Of a DNA stretch of 57,995 bases, positions 21,981 to 32,162 are shown piece after piece. The DNA lies in assembly GCA_943704425.1 (NCBI GenBank), contig CALSCP010000408.1:66161-124155 (forward strand), read 5' to 3'. The notes beneath the pieces were generated by a model. It ran no database searches and had not been told where the DNA came from. It saw nothing but the letters and a program-made list of their open reading frames with translations. Made by a program: the position numbers and the translations under genes. How positions within the stretch are numbered: position 1 is the first letter of the stretch; every line of letters starts with the position of its first letter. The stretch comes from Ministeria vibrans ATCC 50519. Taxonomy: Eukaryota; Opisthokonta; Filasterea.

Positions 21981-24799
21981 ATGAAATATTTTTCACTTAT
22001 TCACTTTTTGATGGACTTCTTCTACGAGCGCATATGGAAGCACCGTCGATCGCGCTATAGCGAGCAGGCGTCGTCTGGAGCCCTTCCCGACTTTGCCGAC
22101 AACCCCGACTATGGCGCAGCGGCCTTCCCGCTGCCTGGAGGCGACGCCTTCCAGCATCCTCTGCTCCCTCCGCCCACCCGCGACAGCGCCAACGACCACG
22201 CGCCGCCGCCGCAGCAGCAGGACGGCGACGACGACGGCGTTGGCTTCGATGCGTTTGACAACCCTGCCTTTGAAGACTTCTCAACCCTGACAGCCCGTCG
22301 TGGCGCAAGCGACGCTGCCCCGCCCCCCCCCAGCAACACACTTGGGGGTGCTGACCAATATGCTGCGCTGCAACGACAGTTGTCGTGGGTATGTTTGATT
22401 CTTTGTGTTTCAAGTGCTCATTTTGTTGTTGCTGGTGTTGTTTGTTTTAGGCGCAAGCACAAACACAAATGGCCATTGTCCCTCCACCAGTGCCCACCAA
22501 CCCTGCACGTCCACCACGGGTACACTCACGCGAAGCAGCCAGCTCGCAGCACAGCGAAGTTGGCGCCAACGACGATCCATTGTATGAAACGGTCGACTCA
22601 GATTTTCTTGAGGGCTACTACGACACCATTGTCGACTTGCCACCGCCCCTACCCACCCAGCCACCTCCGCCATCCGTCGACACCACCACTGCAGTGACGG
22701 CGACGACGGCGACGACACCAACAGCGGCCAGCACCATGGAGTATCGTCGACCTGCACCTGTCCCCGTCGACACCATCAACGCCAACCATGATTTACTCAG
22801 CAATGCGCTCTATGCGTCACCACGCAATGTTGTCGCCGACAGACCAACAACAACAACAACATCAACAGCAATTGCATCACCAGCAGCAACACAAGGCCTG
22901 GCGGGACCACAACAGGACTTTCACGAAGATCAACCACTCGTTCCTTCCGCTTCTGCCGCTTTGCCCGACAGCCCTCGCGAACAGCGCAAGACATCCAAGA
23001 GCAAACTGCGTCTGTTGACAACGCGTGGCAGCACAGGCAACCTTATTACTTCCATGCGCGATGCAGTCAAACGTCGCGTCGGCAGCAAACGTGATAGCTC
23101 CCCCGCTGTCGCACTGCCCACTCATCCTCGTGTCTCACCCACCGGCTCACCCACTCCCGACGACATCGTGGTCCCTCCTTCTCTTTCTTCGTTCTCCTAC
23201 ACACCTCTTTCAGCCACTACAGACTACCAACATGGCGTGCGCTCTGCCGCAGCCGCCGGTCCCTCAGCCATTGACGAGCACAATCTGCGCGTTGACTTTG
23301 CGCGTGCGTCTTCCTCCGTGGTCCATCCGGACGAGCAGCTTGCGCGTCATATCACGCTCAATGACGCTCTCGACGCCCGACGCTATCGCAAAGAGCAACA
23401 GCAAAACATCCAGTCGGACGCAGAGTATGCGCGCTTGCTGGAGCAGGAGGAGGCGGAGTGTGTGCGGACTGCAGCTGCGGCTGCATCGCGTCACACTGCG
23501 GAGACGTGCGATGCCGACTTTGAACTGGCTCGTAAATTGCATGAGGAAGAACGTCGCTTAGTGTTGTCGTCGTCGTCGACGGGAGAAACTGAACCATTGA
23601 GAGGTGAAGAAATGGCGGCAGAAGAAGGCAGTGGGGTGCCTGTGGCGGATAGAGAGGCAGAGGAGGAGCGGGCGCGACGGGAGAGACGGGACGCGCGACT
23701 CGCGCGGCAGTTGCAGGAGCTGGAGAATGAACTGGCTCGCACATCGCCCACACTGGAGATGGACGACCCTGATTTGGTCAACGCAGCGGGCGACCGTGCG
23801 CTTGTTGTCAATTCAAGTGCAGCCAGTGTCCTCGACGACTCCGTTGACGATGACCAAGTGCGTCTGTTCCACGCGACTGTCTCTCCCTCTGCCTCGTGCA
23901 CCTCCGTCTCCTTTGAGCCCGACAGCCGCACCAGCAGTGCCAGCACGACCACCGAAACACCCCTAGTTCCCCCCACAACTCCTCCCCCTCTTCAACACCA
24001 GTCTACGCGCTCCCGCCCTCCGCGCCCCCCTCCCCCCTCATCCATTACAAGCACGGCCGTATCCCCTCTACGTCTTTCTCGTGGTCCTGCCCCCCCTCTC
24101 AACGCCTCCACTCCTGTCCGTCGTCCAATTGTCTCCACTGCGTCCTCCTCTCCTATAACCACTACAACAGCAACACCCCCCCCTCCCCCCGTCGTCAGCG
24201 TTGCCGATATGACTGAGGAGGAGCAGCTTGCGCGCGCTCTTGAGCTCAGTCTGCAAGTCGATGAAACTGAGGAGGCCAACGAACGTCTCTTTCTCGAACG
24301 TGCCCACACATTTTTGTCGCGACCCACGCCCGCCCCACTCCCATCCGACTCAAGTTCCTACTGGAAACACCACTCACCTTCAGAGCAACTTCTTGAGCGT
24401 CGAATGCGCGACGGTCGTGATGTGGTCATTGCGACGTCGCTAGACCGGCAGCGCGAGTATACGCGCGAAGCCACGCGCCAGGGCCGTCGCGTGACCATTG
24501 TCGAGCTCGATCAAGTGCACGAGACTGTGGTGACAAGTTACCTCAACCATCAACTTGGGTGCATTGAGCGTGAGCGGCGCGAGCGTGCCCGAGACCAACA
24601 TTCAGCGCCACCGCGCCCACCATCACCCTCATCATCATCAACAGCAGCAGCAGCAGCAGTGCTCCGTCCACCCCACTCTCAGACGCCGTTTCACACACAG
24701 ACTCAAGTGGGCGCCCCTGTCGGTGCCGACTCGTCCGCCCCACCTCCTTACTCTGTCGATGATCCTTCAGCTCCTTCAGCTAGCGAATCACAAGTTTAA
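21981..24799 (+). CDS. UIM- and PPxY-containing proline-rich protein
   Basis: Exon 1 (21981-22388) joins exon 2 (22451-24799) in phase 0 (QLSW|AQAQTQMAIV), giving 918 residues. Most of the chain is Pro/Ser/Thr-rich low-complexity sequence. Near residue 723, TEEEQLARALELSLQVDE has the acidic-x-x-x-A-L-x-x-S form of a ubiquitin-interacting motif. Earlier acidic helices (AEYARLLEQEEAE, ADFELARKLHEEE, ARLARQLQELENE) resemble it. Near 899, SAPPPYSVDD is a PPxY motif, the ligand of WW domains such as those of Nedd4-type ubiquitin ligases. A conserved-looking basic helix (RRMRDGRDVVIATSLDRQRE) lies before it. I infer a ubiquitin-binding adaptor, probably in trafficking; there is no catalytic domain. 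AATAAA follows the stop immediately. Confidence 0.75.
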
Positions 24800-25073
24800 T
24801 AAATATGTACACAAAACAAATGTTTTTTTTTTCGGTATAAGTCCTCAGCGAAAGTCAACAGCATTGACAGAGCAACTGAACAAGCTTCCCCGAAAGAGAA
24901 GAGGGAAATCATAGCGACTACGATGATTATTATTCCGCCTTGTATTTTCCTTTTGAGATCAAAAAACTTACCTAAACAATAATATTAATAAGTAATAAAC
25001 TAATAAAGTTCAATCTTTTGTCCTCTCTTCACAGCCGTCGCATACACACCTTTATTCGACAGAACAGTCCACC

Positions 25074-26819
25074 ATGGCGAACATGCTCCTCTCCATCTTC
25101 TCGTTCCTCTCCTTGTACGACATCCACAAAAAGTGCTCTCGAAATAGTTTTTTGTGACGTCGCTGCTTGTTGGTCCTTCCGCCGCTCTCTCTGGCGCTCC
25201 TGCTGGCCTGCGCGCCCTCCCCCGCCCACCCTGTCTTAGGGCACCCATGTGCCTGCCTACCCTGCCCCTTGCCATACCCCACTCGTCTTCTAAATGGCTC
25301 TTTTCTATTTCAAAAAAAAACGTACACACAAAAAGGAAAGAAGGAAAAAAAAAAAGGACATTGGTCGTCTGTGGACGTCCAACGCACTGCACGGGGCACA
25401 CGCATGGCCGGGGATGCTGTCGCGCACCCGCCGGAGACCCTGCGCACTTGCAGCGCGCCTGGGGATGCCGTGCATTCCCCAGAGACAGTTTGGTCTTTTT
25501 TAGTCGCTGTGTTTTTTTTTTTTTTTTTTTGGAAAAAGGGCTTTCCCTTCAGCTGATCGACGTGGATATGCGCTGCATTTGCTGCCACAGCGAACGCGAC
25601 AGCGTGGGTGGTGTGCAGCAAAGCGCCGGAGCGTGTGGGAGCCGTTGCTGGCTCAATGTTTTGCGATGAATTTGAGGTTTTTTTTTAACTCACTCACTTT
25701 GGCTCATTGCAGCGTTGGATGGGGCGTGTTCCTTGCAGGGGTAAGAAGGGGATAAGAGAGAACGAATGCACGGGGCAACGGCTGACTTGTTTCCTTTGTG
25801 TGTGTGTAGTTCATTCTTCAGGGCGACTCGGAGAACTACTACTTTGTGCCGCCAAGTACGGAAGCGAGAGAGAGACAAAGTGATAGAGTGATAGAGAGAC
25901 AACGTGTAGAGAGAGACAAAGTGATAGAGTGATAGAGAGACAACGTGTAGAGAGAGACAAAGTGATAGAGTGATAGAGAGACAAAGTGAGAGACAAAGTG
26001 ATAGAGAGACAGAGTGCGAGCGGTTGACTGACGATGATTGTTATGTTGGGTGTCTCTTGTTCCTTTTGACGACTCTCTTTGTGCTCTTCAGATGGTAAGC
26101 GCTGTGTAACTTGTTGACCTTTTGAATGACACTGACACACTGTACGCATTCTTAGGCTGTACTGGTTCGGGTTTGACAAACGTGAATTCATTTTCACGCA
26201 CGTCACCTTTTTTCACAAGGCAAGCAGCAAAATGGATATGAAGATTTGTAATAATATTGATTGTGTTGTAGTGGATGGTTTTTGGCTGTTGGTGGTGGTA
26301 TTGTGTCGATTCTGTTCTTCCTGTGGGGATGTTGCCAGAACAAGTAAGAGTGACGCAAAAAGATAAAAGAGAGGGAGAAGTGGAGGCTCAAACGTGTTTG
26401 TGATAGGGTCACTGGATTCCTTCTGATCTTTGTGGGTGCACTGTCGATGATCTTCTGCGGGGCAGTGACGCAGATGACGGGCTGGGTGTTCTGGGTTATC
26501 TGCTACAGCCGTCTGTCGGGTACCACTCGTACTCAGTGCGCAAAGAACCTTCCTACTTGGATCTCTCTCGAGTTTGCCGGTAAATGAATTATTAATGTTG
26601 TTAAGTTTTATTATTATTATTATTATTGATTGTACATTATTACTCTCACTCACTGTATTCCTCACTCGCTGCGTCTCATCTAATGATTGTTGTCTCACTC
26701 TCTTATTGTGTTCTGCTCACCACAATTTTTTTCTGTCCCCAGGTGCCTTCCTGTACCTTGTCTTCATGTCCTTCAACGTGGCGCTCATCTACCTTGCGGG
26801 TCTCAGTGACGACGACTAA
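25074..26819 (+). CDS. Four-TM membrane protein, paralogue A
   Basis: Exons 25074-25114, 25713-25740, 25810-25855, 26156-26219, 26272-26343, 26407-26579 and 26743-26819 give about 166 residues. The model was checked against the convergent paralogue: MANMLLSIFSFLSF / MANMLVTVFSTLAF, SPFFT..W, ILFFLWG / ILFFVWG, PTWISLEFAGAFLYLVFMS / PTWIALEFAGAFLYVTFMS. Four hydrophobic segments are visible; the family is unknown to me. Intron 26220-26271 begins GC (AG|GCAAGC), a GC-AG intron needed to keep frame and similarity. A 3-nt candidate exon (ATG, 26092-26094, flanked by TTCAG and GTAAGC) lies in the 300-nt third intron and would change S to NG without altering frame. That intron also carries a long GATAGAGAGACAAAGT array. 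The role is unknown. Confidence 0.75.
25858..26020. repeat. Tandem GATAGAGTGATAGAGAGACAA array in an intron
   Basis: Roughly four imperfect units of about 40 bp built from AGAGAGACAAAGTGATAGAG and CAACGTGTAG. The reverse complement contains CTCTATCACTTTGT, the same motif found in the first intron of the MEGF8-like gene (44890-45000) and in the MAPK intron (43255-43310). Confidence 0.8.
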
Positions 26820-26871
26820 TTCCCTTCTGCACTTTTACTCTTCTTATTGTCCATTTTTTTAATTAAAGTCA

Positions 26872-27063
26872 AGATTTCCCCCATTGGCTACTCTCACATG
26901 CATTATAATTAGAATTATAATAATAAAAGAGGAGTGTAATATTATTAGGCTTTCTGGCCGGCATCGGCACCAGCCACGTACATGAAGCCAACGCAGAGGG
27001 ACATGAAGGTGACATAGACTGCAAACTCAAGCGCTATCGACATGTGGGCTGCGATGACAGACA
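26872..27063 (-). pseudogene. Duplicated, decayed terminal exon of paralogue B
   Basis: This segment repeats 27073-27282 at high identity, covering the 3' flank (TTGGCTAC(T/C)CTCACATGCA, AGTGTAATATTATTAGG) and the last coding exon. Relative to the intact copy it lacks GAAAGGCAC, which removes part of the membrane segment, and has small changes nearby (CGCTATCGACATG against CGCAATCCATG). It has no upstream exon of its own. It is either a relic or an alternative 3' end for the - strand gene. Confidence 0.7.
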
Positions 27064-27156
27064 TTTTTCTAAATCTTTCCCTCGTTGGCTACCCTCACAT
27101 GCATTATAACAAGAATCATTATAATAATAAGAAAATAAAAGAGTAGTGTAATATTA

Positions 27157-28572
27157 TTAGGCTTTCTGGCCGGCATCGGCACCAGCCACGTACATGAAGC
27201 CAACGCAGAGGGACATGAAGGTGACATAGAGAAAGGCACCTGCAAACTCAAGCGCAATCCATGTGGGCTGCGACGACAGACACTCGTTGCGCGTCTGTCC
27301 GGTCAGACGTGCCTGGCAAATGACATAGTACACCCATCTAACATGAGAGAGCGTGTGAGTGTGTGTGCTCCGTAGACCGTATGCTTCTTACCCGGTCGAC
27401 TGGAGGACACCGCCGGCACACGCGAGAGAAAGAGCAACCGAGAACAACAGAAGGAAGGCCAACCAACGCTTAGGGCAGCTGTGCACACCATAGTCAGCAT
27501 CGCCATCATCAGGCATATGGTTGTCTTCTTACCAGCCCCACACGAAGAACAGAATCGCAATGAAAGCACCCAGGCAGCCCAGAACCCACCAGCATGTGAA
27601 AAACGCTGAGGAAACACACAGCAGCCAAGTCAACAGCCATTCTGTGATTGCACTCTTCATTCATTCTTACGTGAGCGAGTGTCGTAGTGGTTCAAAGCGC
27701 TCAGACCTGTTCCGGTACACGAGCCGGGTGGAGGCCTACGGGAAGCATGACAATGAGATGGAGCACACCAAGCACATTCGACTTACATGTAGAAATCCTC
27801 ATCTGCGTTGTCCTGCAGACCAAGACTAAAGGAGAAACATAAGAATTTAGTGCGAATGTATATTAAGAGAACAAAAAGTCTCGCTTACCCTGCAACAAAG
27901 ACGGCCCAGGACACACTGAGGATTGAGGAGAGAGGGGCGAGAAGCACACGAAGGGTGAGTAATGAGAAACAACGGAGATGCGACGAGTGGTTTGTCGTCA
28001 AAAACAAACAGGTCAAAAAAAGATTTGTGACGTGGGAATTCGGCGAATCTGCAAAGAACGGCACGCAAACGGGCCTTGCGCGACGGCACGGGGCCCGCGC
28101 GATGCCGGCTGTGCGATAGGGCGCGCAACCCCAGTGCGACAAGAGCAGTTTGACAAACCGTTGACACAAATAAAAATACCAAAAAAAAAAAACTTGTCTC
28201 TAAAAAAGACTGTTTCTGCTCCCTACACAGACACAGTGGCCCGCAGCAGGGGAGCACGGAGCAACAAAAACACAAGAAGACTCCCCAGGGGGGTGTCGTG
28301 CACGCCAAACACTCAGAGATTCCCAAAGAAGAAAAGAAACAGCCCAAAAAAGACAAAAAAAAGAAAAGAGGGAAAGGCTCGTCATACGCCACACACAGGC
28401 CACGAGGCAGTCTGCTTTCAGGTGGAAACGTCTCGTGTGGCGCCCTGGGGAGGGTGTGCCGCCACCGGAAGCGAGGGGGGGCGCAGGGAGAGCGGCGGAG
28501 GACGTTTCTTGTTTGGGAAGCGGCAGCTTACAAGGCAAGGGTCGAGAAGACGGTCACAAGCATGTTCGCCAT
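27157..28572 (-). CDS. Four-TM membrane protein, paralogue B
   Basis: Exons run approximately 28572-28532, 27915-27889, 27825-27787, 27735-27671, 27605-27533, 27478-27391 and about 27340-27157 (some boundaries within a base or two). The product has about 160 residues: MANMLVTVFSTLAF, VSWAVFVAG, LGLQDNADEDFYM, PPPGSCTGTGLSALNHYDTR, then TM segments around CWWVLGCLGAFIAILFFVWG and WLAFLLLFSVALSLACAGG, a cysteine-containing loop, and GAFLYVTFMSLCVGFMYVAG. Intron positions match paralogue A, so the pair arose by an old duplication followed by inversion, or by an inverted duplication. No known family is recognised; a tetraspan membrane protein is all I can say. The first intron is about 615 nt. 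The 3' exon is tandemly duplicated downstream. Confidence 0.75.
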
Positions 28573-29059
28573 GGTGACAGATGTAGGTGGTGTGTGCACG
28601 AGAGAAGATCAAACAAAGGGGAATATAAAAATATAGTAATAATGGTATAAACTTATCAGAATATCAGTTATCACTATAAATATTCAAATTTCGATCAAAC
28701 ATCAGAGGGCACAAAGTGGGCACACACGACAATGGTTCGTATGGTTACGCATGGAAGTGCTTATCTTTGCTTCTAATACCAAAGGGTGTGATATTTAGAG
28801 AACGAAAGCGATTTTGCAATGATTTTGCAGTGATTCACAACAAACAAAAGTTCATCTCTGAATGATTTTTGCGCTCTCTGCGTTTTTTGTCTCACACCAT
28901 CACCAGGTTTTTACTACTGCAATGTTAAAGTCTTGACACAGGAAGAGCCGGGAAGAAAGTACTCGATCAATTTCAGCTTTCAGACTGTGAAAATTGTATA
29001 GTGTACAGCTCGTCTCTCTCGCTCTCGCTCTCTCTCCTGTCTCCTCTGCATGCTTCTTT
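28573..29059. other. Intergenic spacer
   Basis: AT-rich DNA between the start of paralogue B and the 3' end of the NDUFA11-like gene. No exon with codon bias, no RNA gene and no repeat worth naming was found. Confidence 0.5.
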
Positions 29060-29440
29060 CTACTCGGGCCGCCTGTTCGGCGTGGGGGTGCCAGTGCCCC
29101 AGCCCAGCCAGGTGCCGGCGAGGGTCGCGCCCACGAGCATGAGACGGACCGTCGCACTGGGCGACTGCTTGGGCAGCGACGCAACCAGACCGGCTGCCGC
29201 ACCGCCAAACACGCCGCTCTGCCACGACGAGTGCCCATGCGTCCACTCGTTCGCCGCCAGAGCCTCGACGGTGCCAAAGGCAAGGCCCGTCGCCGCCCCC
29301 GCCAGGCCGTACCGCCCCATCAAGTAGAAGCCCTCGTAGATGGAGCCCTGGATCGAGTTCATGCCGATCGACGAGGGCCGCGCTGCCATGCCCGCCTTCA
29401 CACCCCCCACCACAATGCCCATGAACCCAAGCTCCTTGGC
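29060..29440 (-). CDS. Tim17/22/23-superfamily protein, NDUFA11 (complex I B14.7)-like
   Basis: One exon is clear, 29440-29060, preceded by a good acceptor (CTGCTGGTAG), so a short upstream exon with the true start probably exists; I could not find it. An internal ATG at 29422 would give 120 residues. Glycine-rich membrane helices recur: GIVVGGVKAGMAARPSSIG, YGLAGAATGLAFGTVEAL, FGGAAAGLVASLP and LMLVGATLAGTWLGWG. The order and the GAATG..FG and GG.AAGL features resemble NDUFA11, an accessory subunit in the membrane arm of mitochondrial complex I. A translocase or peroxisomal family member is the alternative. The protein should sit in the inner mitochondrial membrane. Confidence 0.65.
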   Translation of the reverse strand, partial: AKELGFMGIVVGGVKAGMAARPSSIGMNSIQGSIYEGFYLMGRYGLAGAATGLAFGTVEALAANEWTHGHSSWQSGVFGGAAAGLVASLPKQSPSATVRLMLVGATLAGTWLGWGTGTPTPNRRPE

Positions 29441-29818
29441 CTACCAGCAGCGGCGACAGAACAGATCAGAGAAATCAAACGGTGCGCTCAATTCAGACGC
29501 GAGCGGGGCACGGCGAGGCACACAGTAGAGGAGCGCCCTCACTGTGCAGCAACAGAGGCAAACGGGAGGCGCACTTGGTGCGTCGTATGCGTTGTGCAGA
29601 GGACGAGACGATTTTGCCTTTTTTTGACGTTTTCTGGTGGGTTGTGCAATGCGTTGCGAGACGGACGTTCACAGAAGGACAGCAGGAGGTGTCTTAAGTT
29701 GTTGATTGTGGAACAGAAACAAGAAAACACGAGCGCGCAAAGGACGAGACGAGAAAAAAAAAAAGAAAATCAACATTTTAACGCTCTCTCTGGCACATCA
29801 CATGCCACGACAGCGCCG

Positions 29819-29835
29819 GGGGGGGGGGGGGGGGG
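29819..29835. repeat. Poly-G run
   Basis: Seventeen or so consecutive G residues in the spacer between the NDUFA11-like gene and the BRCT-SMI1 gene. It may form a G-quadruplex, but the exact length is unreliable in short-read assemblies. Confidence 0.7.
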
Positions 29836-29956
29836 TTGAATGAGGTAGTCAGTAAGGTGTGCGAAGGAAAGATGACGGTAACTATTCGGTCTTGAACCAG
29901 TATGATCACTCAAGAAGACTGAAGATTCACAAATTCTCAGCGCTTGATTTGTGAAC

Positions 29957-30679
29957 ATGACAGACGTGAAGGACAAGCGTATTGCGATCGTGGGATTGCT
30001 CAAGATGGAGCAGGGCGCATGCGCGAAGCTGGTCGAGGCGGCTGGCGGCGTTGCTCAGGCGTCGTGCACGGAAACGACCGATATATGCGTCGCTGGCACG
30101 CTTGACGACAAGGAAGCCAAAGTGGTGGAGGCGGCGCGTGCCAGAGGGACACCGATTTGGACAGAGGACGAATTTGTTGCCGCGACAAGCAGCGACAACA
30201 AAGACACTCTCTATCTGCAATACGACGCAGCCGAAGCAGTCCCCTTTGTGGAAGATGCGCTGGTGAACGCTGAAAGAACCTTTGGCGTCAAGCTCCCGGC
30301 CAGCTATGTGCGTGAGATGCGTGCGCACAACGGCGGCGACCCGACAACATGTCATTTTAGTGGGGATTTTCTGCCGCTCACATCGGTTTGGGGTGTACCC
30401 GAGATTGTCGAACAGAACGACCCGCAGGGCAACTGGGTGGGCGAGTGGGAGTATCCGACGAGCAGCAGTGAGTACAAGCGAATTGTGTACTTTGCTGAGG
30501 ATGAGTCGGCCGGTCACATTCTGCTGGGAATGGCTTGGAAGGAGCTTGACGACACCTGTGAGCCGCAGATTGTATCTGTTGATAGCGAGGCAGCCGGGGA
30601 TGAGTGTGCTGCTCGTGTCATTGCCGAGTCGTTTGAGGCCTTCTTGAAAATGTTGCGAAAAGATTCGTATGATGAGTAA
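29957..30679 (+). CDS. BRCT domain fused to SMI1/KNR4 (SUKH) domain
   Basis: A single exon of 240 residues. Residues 5-78 look like a BRCT fold: DKRIAIVGLL, a GG turn in EAAGGVAQ, TDICVAGTLDDKEAKVVEAA and GTPIWTEDEFVAAT, where the conserved Trp is present. Residues 95-232 match SMI1/KNR4: ERTFGVKLPASYVREMRAHN is the signature helix-turn, followed by LTSVWGVPEIVEQ, YKRIVYFAED and SFEAFLKML. SMI1/KNR4 domains are protein-interaction modules (cell-wall signalling in yeast, glutamylation and immunity proteins elsewhere). BRCT modules bind phosphopeptides or DNA-repair partners. The fusion suggests a regulatory adaptor; partner and pathway are unknown. The start is the first ATG after an in-frame stop. 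It is divergent from the NDUFA11-like gene. Confidence 0.8.
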   Translation: MTDVKDKRIAIVGLLKMEQGACAKLVEAAGGVAQASCTETTDICVAGTLDDKEAKVVEAARARGTPIWTEDEFVAATSSDNKDTLYLQYDAAEAVPFVEDALVNAERTFGVKLPASYVREMRAHNGGDPTTCHFSGDFLPLTSVWGVPEIVEQNDPQGNWVGEWEYPTSSSEYKRIVYFAEDESAGHILLGMAWKELDDTCEPQIVSVDSEAAGDECAARVIAESFEAFLKMLRKDSYDE

Positions 30680-31164
30680 CAAGCAAGGGAGTAACAAGTA
30701 GCATTTTTGTTATTATTATTGGCTATCGACTCGAATTGTGTTGTATTTCGCCATAACAGTCCTGAAGAACAAACGTATTGCAAATTATTTACAATCGCTC
30801 CAGATAGAGGTGAACTTCGATAACGAGAAAGCTAGGAGAGCATCACTTGTTTAATTTGAGACCAGCACAGCTTGGTTATCTGTCTTATTGATTGATCATG
30901 CTTCGTCGCACGCCCCGTGGTAACCTGGCGCCTGGCGGTCTCACTTGTGTTTTTTCAGACTGTCACTTGACTCACTTCCGTTGTGGTGACGGCATCGCAA
31001 ATATGAACGAAAAAATTAGAAACAGAGCAAAAGCAAACAAAAAAAAATAATTATTATAATAATTATTATTGAATAAAATTTATTATAATAATAATAATAA
31101 AACTATTAATAATAATACGAGGCATTTACCTCCTCGTGTGCTCGACCTAAGTATACGCTGATGC
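30680..31164. other. Intergenic spacer with (ATT)n stretch
   Basis: AT-rich DNA between the BRCT-SMI1 gene and the tRNA. ATT/TAATAA repeats occupy about 31045-31115. No coding signal seen. Confidence 0.5.
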
Positions 31165-31174
31165 AAAAAAAAAA
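31165..31174 (-). terminator. Pol III terminator of tRNA-Trp
   Basis: Ten A residues on the + strand give a T10 run on the tRNA strand, starting 7 nt after the tRNA 3' end. Four or more T residues suffice for pol III termination. Confidence 0.8.
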
Positions 31175-31180
31175 CACAAT

Positions 31181-31252
31181 GAGGGCTAGGCGACTCGAAC
31201 ACCTGACCGTTCGCTCTGGAGGCGAACGCTCTACCAACTGAGCTAAGCCCCC
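31181..31252 (-). tRNA. tRNA-Trp (anticodon CCA)
   Basis: The - strand folds as a 72-nt cloverleaf. The acceptor stem pairs GGGGGCT with AGCCCTC (one G-U), the D-arm is GCTC-AGTTGGTA-GAGC, the anticodon stem is TTCGC/GCGAA around the loop CTCCAGA (anticodon CCA), and the T-arm has the TTCGAGT loop. Internal A and B boxes are present (TAGCTCAGTTGG, GTTCGAGTC). There is no intron and no encoded CCA, as expected for a nuclear tRNA reading UGG. Confidence 0.95.
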
Positions 31253-31611
31253 GGTTCATTCAAAAATTCTTCCAATTGTGCTATTTAATGGTATTTTCAA
31301 ATTTTAAACTCAAACAGCTGCTTATTCACTCTCACTTTGATGTTAAAGTAAATAAAAGAAGAGAAAGCTGTTTGTTATAAAGAGGACGGGGGTTTTCGCC
31401 GTCATAGGTTTTTTTTACTCATTTTAAGAATACAGTCTCATTATCAACTACGACAAATTGTCAGCGTCTGGCTATCTAGCCTTGGTCAGTGTACATGGCT
31501 GCTGCGCTAGGCTGCTTGTGGGCTGCTTGTCCTCACCAAGGTTGTAATTTCTAAATTTTCTATGAATAATCAATAATCAATTCTCACTTTTTTTCTTTTA
31601 ATCTTTTTCGC
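31253..31611. other. Intergenic spacer
   Basis: AT-rich DNA upstream of the tRNA and of the small + strand gene. No feature recognised. Confidence 0.45.
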
Positions 31612-32162
31612 ATGTCCCAAAAACAAGAACCACAGCCACAGCCATGTCGATCGGAAGACCTTGGCGGACTTGAACAAAAGAAACGCACGGCGGCCCCTCT
31701 ACCAGCGCAAAGTGACGCCGACATCGACGAGATTCGCCGGCGACGACTTTGCGAACAAATTGTGTCGACACGAGAGCACCACGCCCTTCTCCAAGCCCAG
31801 CTGGCGCTCGTGGAGCAGCACAACGTAGCTTACGAAGAGACCCAACCGTGGCTTTGTCGAGACACCCGCGCAGCCAGAGTTGGCGACGTACGATACACAA
31901 TATAGTTTCGTGTTTATCCTTTATCTCTTCAACTCATTTCCGCTTCTTCTTCTTCTTCTTCGACTCTTTTCCTATGTGTGTTTTAGTCGGCCAACCGTGC
32001 TCGTGCTGTGCAATTGGTGCGCTCCATTGACGCCGGAGACATTTCCTATGAAGGTAAAGCTCTTTCTTTCGTTATGGTGTACTCTGACGCGATGTGTCTT
32101 TGTTCTTCTTCTCAGAGGCTGTGTCGATGCTTGAACGAGAAAGAGATGCAAACTTGACGTAG
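31612..32162 (+). CDS. Small hydrophilic protein of unknown function
   Basis: Exons 31612-31887, 31987-32053 and 32116-32162 join in phase to 129 residues; all three introns-exon borders are canonical. The N-terminus is Gln/Pro-rich. Residues 35-75 form a charged helix (DIDEIRRRRLCEQIVS ... LLQAQLALVEQH) with coiled-coil character. A second helix follows (ANRARAVQLVRSIDAGDISY, then EEAVSMLERERDA). No signal peptide, membrane segment or known domain is visible. The size and composition resemble small adaptor or complex-assembly subunits, but I do not recognise the family. The AG|GT and TTTTAG sites and consistent phase make it more than a chance frame. Confidence 0.6.
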
